A stretch of DNA of 7,662 nucleotides. Source: Oscillospiraceae bacterium (GTDB taxonomy: Bacteria; Bacillota_A; Clostridia; Oscillospirales; Oscillospiraceae). The stretch's first letter is position 1. Each line of letters starts with the position of its first letter. This document shows positions 1-5,661 of this stretch, in pieces. Made by a program: the position numbers and the translations under genes. Where the stretch lies: NCBI GenBank assembly GCA_016302005.1, contig JAEDOK010000083.1, positions 1 through 7,662 of the forward strand. Reading direction: 5' to 3'. Below the pieces are notes generated by a model. It made no database searches, was not told where the DNA came from, and worked only from the letters and a program-made list of their open reading frames with translations.

Positions 1-41
1 GCTTCCCTAAAACTTTAGAAAGTAGCTTCGTCGGCGGAACA

Positions 42-287
42 TAGGGCACGACGACTCGGCGTGCCGTCCGCGAAGCGGCAGACGGTATAAACGAACGAGC
101 TTGTACGCACTCGGTAGTTCCTACACCGGGCGGCTGATAGCCGCCCCTACGGCGAGAGCGCAGTCCACGGTCGTAGGGCACGACGACCTCGGCGTGCCGT
201 CCGCGAAGCGGCAGACGGTACAGGGGAACAGGTTTGTACGAAGTCGGTAGTTCCTGCACCGGGCGGCTGATAGCCGCCCCTACGGCG
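42..287. repeat. Two tandem ~113-bp repeat units (42-154 and 174-287)
   Basis: Unit 1 (42-154) and unit 2 (174-287) align almost base for base with a period of about 132 bp. In order, each holds a hairpin with arms GGCACG/CGTGCC, the CCGTCCGCGAAGCGG module ending GACGGTA, the TTGTACG...CGGTAGTTCCT module (99-127; 231-260), and a GGGCGGCTGATAGCCGCCC palindrome (128-146; 261-279) followed by CTACGGCG. Differences are single bases, a 1-nt indel and a few changes near GTATAAACGAACGAG / GTACAGGGGAACAGG. The CCGCGAAGCGG module also occurs at 3571 and 3826. Confidence 0.85.
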
Positions 288-328
288 TGAACTGCAAAAT
301 TTCTTGTAGGGGCGGATATCATCCGCCC
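261..328. repeat. Paired GC-rich palindromes (REPIN-like), copy 1
   Basis: GGGCGGCTGATAGCCGCCC (261-279) and GGGCGGATATCATCCGCCC (310-328) are each near-perfect hairpins, with starts 49 bp apart. The left one continues as CCCCTAC and the right one is preceded by GTAGGGG. The pair is therefore also an inverted repeat of itself and could fold either as two small hairpins or as one long cruciform arm. The same arrangement recurs at 2220, 3638 and 3893. The resemblance to REP doublets (REPINs) is an inference; no RAYT-type transposase gene lies in the window. Confidence 0.8.
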
Positions 329-337
329 GTGTTTCTG

Positions 338-362
338 ATCCGCGCGGAGCGCTCCGACACTA
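338..362. repeat. Tail module with CGGAGCGCTCCG palindrome, copy 1
   Basis: ATCCGCGCGGAGCGCTCCGA (from 338) contains the perfect 12-bp palindrome CGGAGCGCTCCG at 345-356. It follows a GGGCGG palindrome pair directly, as it does at 2297. A third, clipped copy lies at 7004. This copy stops after CACTA, whereas the other two run on into short TTCACTA repeats. Confidence 0.75.
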
Positions 363-377
363 CCCGCTTTTCACGAT

Positions 378-923
378 TCAGCCGCCCTCTTCGCGGTAGA
401 GCAGCAGAGAGAACCATGTCACGACATTGCCCCCGTAGAGGTAGTCGATGCCGTGCTTTTCCGCCAGCGCGGTCACAATGATGCCGTGGCTCTCGACGCA
501 GGGGTACATCTGCTCCGGGTGGCGGCAAGGCGCGTTCGGATAGCTGCATTCCTTGCAGATCGCGCAGGAATCCGTCGAAAGCCCCATAACCTCCAAGCCC
601 TGCGCCCGAAGAAGCGCCGCCGCCTCGCGGGTGAGCGCCTCGTGGGCCGGACGGGTGGCAAGGGTCTGCTCCATGTCCGCGATATCCTCAACCTCGGTCA
701 GCGTCACCAAAAGCAGCCCCTCAGGATACCGGAGGCAGCGTGCCTTGCACTCCCCCACCGTGCCCACCGCGGGAGGGCAAGCCCATGTTTTTCCGCAGCG
801 CGGGCATTCCGTCTCGCAGACCCTGCGGATGCGTTCGGAGAATTCCAGCTCCTCCGTCCGAAAAAATTCATACTGCGCCAGCGGAAGCTCCGCAAGCTGC
901 CGCTCCAAAAGTGCGCGGTCCAT
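378..923 (-). CDS. DUF2284-type Cys-rich predicted metal-binding protein
   Basis: This 181-aa cytoplasmic protein has no signal peptide or membrane segment. It resembles the DUF2284 family of predicted metal-binding proteins, whose biochemical role is not established to my knowledge. It holds 11 cysteines in two clusters: residues 36-63, including ECPRCGKTWACPPAVG at 39-54 with the family-typical CPP turn, and residues 120-142 (C120-x2-C123-x2-C126-x6-C133, then YPCVESHGI). Such spacing suggests an Fe-S or zinc site, which is inference. The start is the ATG at 921-923, preceded by AAGGAGGAGG (930-939 on the complement) at 6-9 nt. An in-frame start 11 codons upstream has no such site and would lie inside the asparaginase gene. 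The ribosome binding site lies within the last asparaginase codons, and that gene's stop is 1 nt away, so translation is probably coupled. The downstream side is a repeat block without a clear terminator. Confidence 0.85.
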   Translation of the reverse strand: MDRALLERQLAELPLAQYEFFRTEELEFSERIRRVCETECPRCGKTWACPPAVGTVGECKARCLRYPEGLLLVTLTEVEDIADMEQTLATRPAHEALTREAAALLRAQGLEVMGLSTDSCAICKECSYPNAPCRHPEQMYPCVESHGIIVTALAEKHGIDYLYGGNVVTWFSLLLYREEGG

Positions 924-924
924 C

Positions 925-1929
925 CTATGCCTCCTCCTTGAGATAGAGCAGGTCATACGCCACCGGCGTGCAGAACAGGCGGCGAATTTCGTCCGCGTCC
1001 TTTGTCTGCCCGAGAATCCACATCAGCTTTGCCACGGCTGCCTCTGTGGTCATGTCGTAGGCTTCCAGCAGATGCAGGTCGTTTTTGAGGTGGAAGCCCA
1101 CATCATAGACCGCCAAATTGCTGCCCTCGTTCTGCACCTGCGTGGTCATGACAATGGTCTTGCCCTCGTCAATGGCGCGGCGGAGCACATCGAAGAAGCC
1201 GCTGCCCTGATACGAGGGCAGACCGCCCACGCCGTAGCTCTCGACGATCACCGCGTCGTTGTGCGCCAAAAGGTAGGACAGCAGTCCGCAGTCCGCGCCC
1301 GGGATCATCTTCATCAGCCCGACGCGCGTGTTCAGGCGGTCATAAAACCGCGGCTGCGGCAGCGAAGCGGGACGGATATATTCCATTAAAAAGCCGTTTT
1401 GCAGCACGGCAAGCAGAGGATAGTTGATGCTCGAAAACGCCTGCAGGCTCGTCGTCCTTGTCTTGCGGGCGCGGGTGCCGAGAATGACCCGCCCGTTAAA
1501 CACCAGCAGCACGCCGCACAGCTTGGACACCGCCACCCGAAACGCGTCTGCGAGATTCGTTTTGGAGTCGGTATTTTCAAAGAGGATCGGCTTCTGCGCC
1601 CCCGTTAAAACAATGGGCTTCGGGGAATACTGGATCAGATAGGACAGCGCCGCGGCGGTGTAAGCCATGGTATCCGTGCCGTGGGCGATCACAAAGCCGT
1701 CAAATTCGTCGAAGGACGCTTGAATTTCCTTCGCAAGCGTCAGCCAGTGGGCGGGCGTGATGTTCGTTGAGTCAATGGAAAAGAGCTGACGGCAGGTCAC
1801 CTCGCACATGTTCGAGATCTCCGGCACATTTTCCACAAGCTGTTCGCTCGTCAAAGCCGGCGTCAATCCGCTGTGTGTCATCTCCGAAGCGATCGTCCCG
1901 CCCGTGCCGAGCATTAAAACCTTCTTCAT
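925..1929 (-). CDS. ansA: Type I L-asparaginase
   Basis: This 334-aa enzyme hydrolyses L-asparagine to aspartate and ammonia. It has no signal peptide, so the cytoplasmic type I form is likely, and its length matches that family. Visible signatures are GTGGTIAS at residues 8-15, with T12 as the expected nucleophile, and AHGTDTMAYTAAAL from residue 82, with T85/D86 as the second catalytic pair. LTGAQKPI (108-115) and the C-terminal KLMWILGQT segment also fit the family. The start is the ATG at 1927-1929, because MKKVLMLGTGGT is a normal amino end and GGAGG (1935-1939 on the complement) sits 5 nt upstream. The frame stays open upstream to 2106, but that stretch reads through repeat DNA and should not be included. 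The DUF2284 gene follows 1 nt after the stop. I could not find a convincing promoter between 1930 and 2110. Confidence 0.95.
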   Translation of the reverse strand: MKKVLMLGTGGTIASEMTHSGLTPALTSEQLVENVPEISNMCEVTCRQLFSIDSTNITPAHWLTLAKEIQASFDEFDGFVIAHGTDTMAYTAAALSYLIQYSPKPIVLTGAQKPILFENTDSKTNLADAFRVAVSKLCGVLLVFNGRVILGTRARKTRTTSLQAFSSINYPLLAVLQNGFLMEYIRPASLPQPRFYDRLNTRVGLMKMIPGADCGLLSYLLAHNDAVIVESYGVGGLPSYQGSGFFDVLRRAIDEGKTIVMTTQVQNEGSNLAVYDVGFHLKNDLHLLEAYDMTTEAAVAKLMWILGQTKDADEIRRLFCTPVAYDLLYLKEEA

Positions 1930-2079
1930 AGCAGCCTCCGGGGAGTGTTGTTTTAGGGAATCGTGAATGGTAAACAGGTGGCGGTCTGTGGGAAGCCTGT
2001 TTTGGCTAAGGGCTAAGAGTGAATGGTGAAGAACTGTGGTGTGCTCCGCACGATTTAAAAAATGTGGATCGGCTGCCCT

Positions 2080-2219
2080 CTTTGTCATTGCGAGACCGGT
2101 GCGCACACTACCCGCAAGGGGTACGCCGCATCCGTAACGCTCCTTCGTCGCGAACGGCTGCGCAGTGGTCGTGGCAATCTCAGGCTGTAGGTTTGTATGC
2201 AGTCGATAGTTCCTGCACC
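2080..2219. repeat. Mosaic repeat: TCATTGCGAG end, CCGTTCGCGA module (inverted), TTTGTATGCA module
   Basis: TTGTCATTGCGAGACCGGTG begins near 2082 and matches the complement of the right end of the element at 6786-6995. It is interrupted at about 2110 by an inverted copy of the ~53-bp CAGCCGTTCGCGA module (2111-2163), then resumes with GGTCGTGGCAATCTCAGGCT. In the 6786-6995 element those two flanks are joined directly. The TTTGTATGCAGTCGATAGTT module (2190-2219) follows. Confidence 0.75.
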
Positions 2220-2287
2220 CGGCGGCTGATAGCCGCCCCTACGGCGTAAACTGCGAGATTTCTCGTAGGGGCGGCTATTAGCCGCCC
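2220..2287. repeat. Paired GC-rich palindromes (REPIN-like), copy 2
   Basis: GGCGGCTGATAGCCGCC (2221-2237, the outermost left base being C instead of G) and GGGCGGCTATTAGCCGCCC (2269-2287) have the same 49-bp offset and inward-facing CCCCTAC/GTAGGGG flanks as the pair at 261-328. The linker ACTGCGAGATTTCT resembles ACTGCAAAATTTCT of copy 1, so these two pairs are closer to each other than to those at 3638 and 3893. Confidence 0.8.
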
Positions 2288-2296
2288 GCGTTTTTA

Positions 2297-2341
2297 ATCC
2301 GCGCGGAGCGCTCCGACACTATTCACTATTCACTCTTCACT
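2297..2341. repeat. Tail module with CGGAGCGCTCCG palindrome, copy 2
   Basis: ATCCGCGCGGAGCGCTCCGA starts at 2297, and the perfect palindrome CGGAGCGCTCCG is at 2304-2315. It runs on into direct repeats of the 7-mer TTCACTA ending in CTTCACTG. The end is an imperfect inverted match to 2015-2032 on the other side of the block, so together they may mark the limits of a composite insertion. Confidence 0.7.
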
Positions 2342-2390
2342 GCTTCTGTCTTAGTATATCACATTTCGCTAATGCAGGCAACGAGAAAGG

Positions 2391-2419
2391 TTGACAAATG
2401 CGAAAATCGGCAATAAAAT
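2391..2419 (+). promoter_or_regulatory. Sigma-A-type promoter of the glycosyltransferase gene
   Basis: A perfect -35 TTGACA (2391-2396) and a -10 TAAAAT (2414-2419) are separated by 17 bp. The ATG of the next gene lies 37 nt beyond the -10, leaving a short leader. The surrounding DNA is AT-richer than the rest of the gap and lies outside the repeats. Confidence 0.8.
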
Positions 2420-2455
2420 GGAAAGAGAAACGAGATCGATTCGGAGGTGAGGTCC

Positions 2456-3382
2456 ATGCTGTCCGTGGTCATTCCTGCCTATTGCGAGCAGGAGATGGTG
2501 CCGGTCGCAGCGGCGCAGATCACTGCTTTGCTTACGCAGGAGAATATCCCCCATGAGCTGTTTTTTGTGGATGACGGCTCCAAGGATGCCACATGGGCGC
2601 AGATCGAGGCGGCGGCAAAGCAGCACGAAACGGTGCGCGGCGTGCGCTTTTCCAGGAATTTCGGCAAGGAGGCGGCGATCTTTGCCGGCTTGCAGCACGC
2701 CAAGGGCGACTGCGTGGCGGTGATCGACTGCGATTTACAGCATCCGCCCGAAAAGCTGATCGAGATGTACCGCCTGTGGGAGCAGGGCGTCGAGGTGGTC
2801 GAGGGCGTCAAGTCCGACCGCGGCAAGGAAAACGTGCTGCACCGGCTGTCCGCCAAGCTGTTTTATTCCCTCATCAGCCGCGCAACGAAGGTGGATATGT
2901 CCCGCGCCTCCGATTTTAAGCTGCTCGACCGCAAGGCGGTGAATGTGATTTTGACCATGCGGGAAAAGCGGGCGTTCTTCCGCGCCCTGTCTTCCTGGGT
3001 CGGCTTCCGCACGGCGGAGGTCAGCTATGAGGTGCGGGAGCGAACGGCGGGGGAATCGAAGTGGTCAACCTGGTCGCTGATGAAATACGCCGTGTCCAAC
3101 ATCACCGCCTTTACCGCGCTGCCGCTGCACCTTGTCACGGTCTTCGGCATACTGACGCTGCTGGTCTCTCTGGTGATGGGCGTGATCGCGCTGGTGCAGA
3201 AGTTTATGGGCATCGCGCTGGGCGGCTTCACCACGGTCATCATCCTGCTGCTGTTCCTCGGCAGCCTGATCATGCTCAGCCTCGGGATCATCGGCTATTA
3301 TCTCGGCAATATCTACGAGGAGATCAAGGATCGCCCCCGCTACATCGTGGCGGACACCTGCGGCGAGGGAACAAAACAATAA
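2456..3382 (+). CDS. GtrB/DPM1-like family 2 membrane glycosyltransferase
   Basis: This 308-aa protein probably transfers a sugar from a nucleotide donor to a polyprenyl-phosphate on the inner face of the membrane, as bactoprenol glucosyltransferases of the GtrB/CsbB group do. The GT-A domain shows VVIPAYCEQE (4-13), FVDDGSKDAT (37-46), RNFGKEAAI (67-75), the metal-binding DCDLQHPP (91-98, a DxD) and RERTAGESKWS (194-204). Two membrane helices follow at about 224-248 and 258-286, then a short basic tail, which is the GtrB layout. The ATG at 2456 is preferred over an in-frame GTG at 2447, because GGAGGTGAG (2443-2451) is a near-perfect ribosome binding site for the ATG and overlaps the GTG. 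The gene appears monocistronic, with its own promoter and terminator. No GtrA flippase or third transferase is adjacent. The sugar and acceptor cannot be read from the sequence. Confidence 0.9.
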   Translation: MLSVVIPAYCEQEMVPVAAAQITALLTQENIPHELFFVDDGSKDATWAQIEAAAKQHETVRGVRFSRNFGKEAAIFAGLQHAKGDCVAVIDCDLQHPPEKLIEMYRLWEQGVEVVEGVKSDRGKENVLHRLSAKLFYSLISRATKVDMSRASDFKLLDRKAVNVILTMREKRAFFRALSSWVGFRTAEVSYEVRERTAGESKWSTWSLMKYAVSNITAFTALPLHLVTVFGILTLLVSLVMGVIALVQKFMGIALGGFTTVIILLLFLGSLIMLSLGIIGYYLGNIYEEIKDRPRYIVADTCGEGTKQ

Positions 3383-3388
3383 CGGAAA

Positions 3389-3426
3389 ATCCCCCGAAAA
3401 TGACGCATAGATCATTTTCGGGGGAT
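3389..3426 (+). terminator. Hairpin terminator after the glycosyltransferase gene
   Basis: A 15-bp perfect stem is formed by ATCCCCCGAAAATGA (3389-3403) and TCATTTTCGGGGGAT (3412-3426), with an 8-nt loop, starting 6 nt after the stop codon. The following bases, CGTTTGCTTCTG, are only moderately T-rich, so it is a strong hairpin with a weak U-tract. The A-rich 5' side (ACAAAACAATAACGGAAAAT) may help in the opposite direction. Confidence 0.8.
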
Positions 3427-3570
3427 CGTTTGCTTCTGTAGGGCGGGGACATGTCCTGTTGAATCAGCGGCTCTGTCTGCGCGGGCGAAGCCCGCTTGCC
3501 AATCGCCTTGATTCTGCCACTCCTTCTTGCTCGCTTTCTCCGCCACAGGCGGCGCTCGCAAGCGTCCCCC

Positions 3571-3756
3571 CGCCGACCGCGAAGCGGCAGACGGTACAGA
3601 CGAACAGGTTTGTACGCATTTGGTAGTTCCTGCACCCGGGCGGATACTATCCGCCCCTACGGCATAGCCTCCGATGTGTCTCGTAGGGCGGCCATCAGCC
3701 GCCCGTGGGTACGGGGAGCGGGTTTGTACGCACTCGGTAGTTCCTGCACCGGCGCG
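3571..3756. repeat. 186-bp direct repeat, copy A
   Basis: The order of modules is CGCCGACCGCGAAGCGGCAG, GTTTGTACGCATTTGGTAGT (3607-3636), a palindrome pair GGGCGGATACTATCCGCCC (3638-3656) and GGGCGGCCATCAGCCGCCC (3686-3704) with offset 48, then GTGGGTACGGGGAGCGG and a second TTTGTACGCA module (3721-3750) ending in CCGGCGCG. Copy B at 3826 has the same order throughout. Confidence 0.85.
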
Positions 3757-3768
3757 CCCAGTGGTCTG

Positions 3769-3823
3769 CGCAGCCGTTCGCGAGGGACGAGCGTTACGGA
3801 TGCGGCGTACCCCTCTGCGGGTG
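3769..3823. repeat. CAGCCGTTCGCGAG module (~53 bp), forward copy
   Basis: It begins CGCAGCCGTTCGCGAGGGAC and ends CCCTCTGCGGGTG. Nearly identical copies lie at 6835-6889 (same strand) and 2111-2163 (opposite strand). Here it sits exactly between the two 186-bp repeats and is flanked by GGCGCGCC on the left and GCGCGCC on the right. It is found with different neighbours at each of its three sites. Confidence 0.8.
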
Positions 3824-3825
3824 CG

Positions 3826-4012
3826 CGCCGACCGCGAAGCGGCAGACGGTACAAACGAACAAGCTTGTACGCACTCGGTAGTCCCTGCACGCGGGCGGAT
3901 ACTATCCGCCCCTACGGCATAGCCTCCGATGCGTCTCGTAGGGGCGGCTATCAGCCGCCCGTGGGTACGGGGAGCGGGTTTGTACGCAGTCGGCCGTTCC
4001 TGCGCCGGCGCG
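3826..4012. repeat. 186-bp direct repeat, copy B
   Basis: This is the second copy of the unit at 3571-3756, about 255 bp downstream. Its palindromes are GGGCGGATACTATCCGCCC (3893-3911) and GGGCGGCTATCAGCCGCCC (3942-3960), with offset 49. The TTGTACGCA modules are at 3863-3890 and 3977-4006. The linker ATAGCCTCCGATG between the palindromes is the same as in copy A, which suggests a recent local duplication. The unit ends 18 bp from the stop codon of the regulator gene. Confidence 0.85.
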
Positions 4013-4030
4013 CTGCCCGGATCTGCGCTG

Positions 4031-5479
4031 TTATCTGTTCTTTCGGATTAACACGCATTTTTCGATATAATCCCGAAAAGCGTTGACCAGGTTTCGCTCG
4101 TCTATCACGAACGCCGTGCCGGGTGCGTCCGTCTTGGTCATTACAACGCCCGTATCCTCCTTGACATAGAGGATCATATTGTCCGCAAGCCCGCTGACAA
4201 AACAGAGCTTCAGGTTTTCATATTCCCTTTCCATTTGCTTCAGACCGGCGATGTGCGCGAGATATTGCTCCCTTGTGTAAGAGATGCTGCCGCCTGAAAA
4301 CCATCCGCGCACAGACGGACGGAGCAGCTCCGGCTTGCGCAGGGCGCACTCCGGATCCTTCAGAACCAGCGTGAGGCGCTGCTTTTTTATGTTTTTCTCA
4401 AACATGCAACGGCTCCGCTTCCACCGGGAGAGCAGCGCTTCCTCTCCGGATCGCTCCGACAGTGCCGGAACCAGTTTTTCCGGCATGGAAAAAAGCGGCG
4501 GCGTCGCGCAGCAGAGATATGCGCTTGCGGCGGCTGCAAAGAGACCTTCGGTCGCTTCTCGGAACGGCTCTGCATCATTCCCGGTAAAAATACGCATCAG
4601 CGGGCGGCACAGGGCAAGGTAGCGGGCAAATTCTGCCAGCAGCGCATCCAAAGCCCCCCTGTCTGTGATGAACAGATTCAGCATACCTTCTGTTTCCTGC
4701 CGCACGGAGGATGCCGCAACCGCCGCCGTGTTCGGGGCAATGAACAGGGTCCGCTGAAACAGTCCGTCTCTGAGCCGCGGGTAGCAATACGGCTCTATCA
4801 TCCCCGTCATATACATCGGGATCCACCCGCTAACGGCCTCCAGCATCTCATTCATATCGCGGGAGACCGTGTGAATGATCCTCACCCGATTCCCCTTCAG
4901 GAGCACCTTTGTGAAAAGCTCTGCCCAGCGGGCGGAAAAAGCAGCATCTTCATAGAGCCACGCCATGTTTTCGTCGGAAAACAGCAGCAGCGTCTGAGGC
5001 TTCTCCTCCTGCAAGATCGCGGTAAGGAGCTGCTCCACAGCCCTTCGTTTTCCTGCGTTGCCGAATAGATATGCCGCGTATTTCTGCGGAGTCTCCCCGG
5101 TGAAAGCGTCTGCCGGAGCCGCGACCCGCCTTGCAGCGAGACAGGAAAAGTCGGAGATCAGCCTGCCCGTCACCGCCAAGGTATCCCTCTCCTGCTCCAA
5201 AAGCCACCGTTCCAGATATGACACCGCGGTTTCCGGGGCAGCAAGCGCGGCGCTGCCGATACCGGTCAGCTTTTGCAGGGCATTGATCTGATAGTCCTTC
5301 CCGATATGCTTCATCAGGTAACGGCACATATCTGCCAAATACTCGTGCCTTTTCGGCAGCGGTCTTGCGCCGGAGCGCAGCCGCCCGATATAGGAGGGGT
5401 TCATGTTCACATTCCTGCCCAAAAGGCTGTTGGAGACCTCCGCAATATTCATCAGGGCATCAAATCTCTCAGCGAACAT
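4031..5479 (-). CDS. HTH-domain transcriptional regulator with large unknown sensor region
   Basis: This 482-aa protein is cytoplasmic as far as can be seen. Residues ~5-45 (…SNSLLGRNVNMNPSYIGRLRSGARPLP…) look like an XRE-type helix-turn-helix, with NPSYIGRLRSG as the likely recognition helix. The remaining ~430 residues form no domain I can name. They include a conserved-looking core at 160-260 (TLLLFSDE, GNRVRIIHTVSRDMNEMLEA, WIPMYMTGMIEPYCYPR, RTLFIAPNTAAV) and a C-terminal ~60 residues with a VSGLADNMILYVKEDTG strand-turn pattern. This may be a ligand or partner-sensing module, which is inference. The ATG at 5477-5479 is chosen because GGGAG lies 8-9 nt upstream; a GTG three codons earlier overlaps that site. 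The gene is divergent from the lipoprotein operon, with a palindrome upstream that it may itself bind. Nothing indicates truncation. Confidence 0.8.
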   Translation of the reverse strand: MFAERFDALMNIAEVSNSLLGRNVNMNPSYIGRLRSGARPLPKRHEYLADMCRYLMKHIGKDYQINALQKLTGIGSAALAAPETAVSYLERWLLEQERDTLAVTGRLISDFSCLAARRVAAPADAFTGETPQKYAAYLFGNAGKRRAVEQLLTAILQEEKPQTLLLFSDENMAWLYEDAAFSARWAELFTKVLLKGNRVRIIHTVSRDMNEMLEAVSGWIPMYMTGMIEPYCYPRLRDGLFQRTLFIAPNTAAVAASSVRQETEGMLNLFITDRGALDALLAEFARYLALCRPLMRIFTGNDAEPFREATEGLFAAAASAYLCCATPPLFSMPEKLVPALSERSGEEALLSRWKRSRCMFEKNIKKQRLTLVLKDPECALRKPELLRPSVRGWFSGGSISYTREQYLAHIAGLKQMEREYENLKLCFVSGLADNMILYVKEDTGVVMTKTDAPGTAFVIDERNLVNAFRDYIEKCVLIRKNR

Positions 5480-5505
5480 ACTTACCACTCCCGGTCTTTT
5501 TGCTG

Positions 5506-5534
5506 ATTATACCATATCGTTCATCGCATCTCAA
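5506..5534 (-). promoter_or_regulatory. Sigma-A-type promoter of the HTH regulator
   Basis: Read on the minus strand, TTGAGA (5529-5534) and a perfect TATAAT (5506-5511) are separated by 17 bp. The ATG lies 26 nt beyond the -10. The palindrome at 5540-5558 ends 5 bp upstream of the -35 element, a position from which a bound regulator could affect polymerase. Confidence 0.85.
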
Positions 5535-5539
5535 CAGAA

Positions 5540-5569
5540 TTGGCACAAATCGTGCCAAAAAATCGGCAC
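5540..5569. promoter_or_regulatory. Operator-like palindrome with an extra half-site
   Basis: TTGGCACAAATCGTGCCAA (5540-5558) is a perfect inverted repeat with 7-bp arms and a 5-bp spacer. A third half-site GGCAC lies at 5565-5569, facing the second across an A-rich spacer. It sits between the regulator's promoter and the lipoprotein gene, so it could serve both. Binding by the neighbouring HTH protein is inference. Confidence 0.55.
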
Positions 5570-5593
5570 GGTCATCTTTGTAAAGCCTATGGC

Positions 5594-5622
5594 TTATGCC
5601 GCGCCGAATGTTACTATATAAG
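5594..5622 (+). promoter_or_regulatory. Possible weak promoter of the lipoprotein operon
   Basis: A -10-like TATAAG (5617-5622) lies in the AT-rich stretch ACTATATAAGATAG. A poor -35-like TTATGC (5594-5599) is 17 bp upstream. The weak -35 would fit a promoter needing an activator, with the palindrome ~80 bp upstream of the likely start of transcription. An alternative -10 is TATATA at 5615-5620. A short inverted repeat AAGCC-TAT-GGCTT (5583-5595) also overlaps this area. Confidence 0.35.
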
Positions 5623-5661
5623 ATAGAACAGTCCAACGATAGCAAGGGAGGAAAAAGACAC

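Larger units (their letters stand above)
1..377. other. Intergenic repeat block I (no gene)
   Basis: I see no credible gene here. The first ~40 bases match nothing else in the window. From 42 the gap is made of repeat modules: two tandem ~113-bp units, a pair of GGGCGG palindromes and a CGGAGCGCTCCG tail. These modules recur in the gaps at 1930-2455, 3427-4030 and 6780-7051. Because the DUF2284 gene ends at 378 on the minus strand, its transcript would run into these hairpins, which could act as weak terminators or 3' stabilisers. No T-tract marks a standard terminator. Confidence 0.7.
1930..2455. other. Divergent intergenic gap with repeat block II
   Basis: This gap separates the asparaginase operon (minus) from the glycosyltransferase (plus). 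From left to right it holds the asparaginase ribosome binding site, ~130 bp of unique-looking DNA, a mosaic of repeat modules from about 2068 to 2341, ~50 bp of AT-richer DNA, and then the glycosyltransferase promoter. Imperfect inverted arms flank the repeats: 2015-2032 (AAGAGTGAATGGTGAAGA) matches the complement of 2320-2337 at 16 of 18 positions. No gene is supported. Confidence 0.7.
3427..4030. other. Intergenic repeat block III between convergent genes
   Basis: This ~600-bp gap lies between two genes that converge on it. The first ~140 bp (3427-3570) holds no copy of the main modules but has two small palindromes: GGACATGTCC (3447-3456) and a GCGGGC-GAA-GCCCGC hairpin near 3480. From 3571 almost every base belongs to a repeat module. 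An open frame of ~196 codons crosses the array on the plus strand, but its peptide only mirrors the DNA repeats. No T-tract terminator for the minus-strand regulator was found, so the hairpins may do that job. Confidence 0.7.

Noticed and set aside
453..941. Long plus-strand open frames over the DUF2284 gene (also 553-1389 over both minus-strand genes)
   Set aside because: They are antisense shadows in GC-rich coding DNA, without ribosome binding sites; the minus-strand products match known families.
1930..2106. A 59-codon amino extension of the asparaginase reaching 2106
   Set aside because: The extension reads through the leader and repeat DNA. The conserved family start MKKVLMLGTGGT has its own GGAGG 5 nt upstream.
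3571..4012. CRISPR array
   Set aside because: Repeat units are long and composite, the intervening sequence is itself repeated, and no cas genes are present.
3496..4086. A ~196-codon open frame on the plus strand encoding two similar ~60-residue stretches
   Set aside because: It lies entirely over the repeat array and its repeated peptide follows from the ~255-bp (85-codon) duplication. It has no ribosome binding site or recognisable domain and runs into the regulator's 3' end.
5540..5558. A sigma-54-like GG-N10-GC promoter (TGGCAC...TGCC) before the lipoprotein
   Set aside because: The spacing fits, but the consensus TTGC is only partly met, the match is explained by the perfect palindrome, and there is no sigma-54 activator gene nearby.
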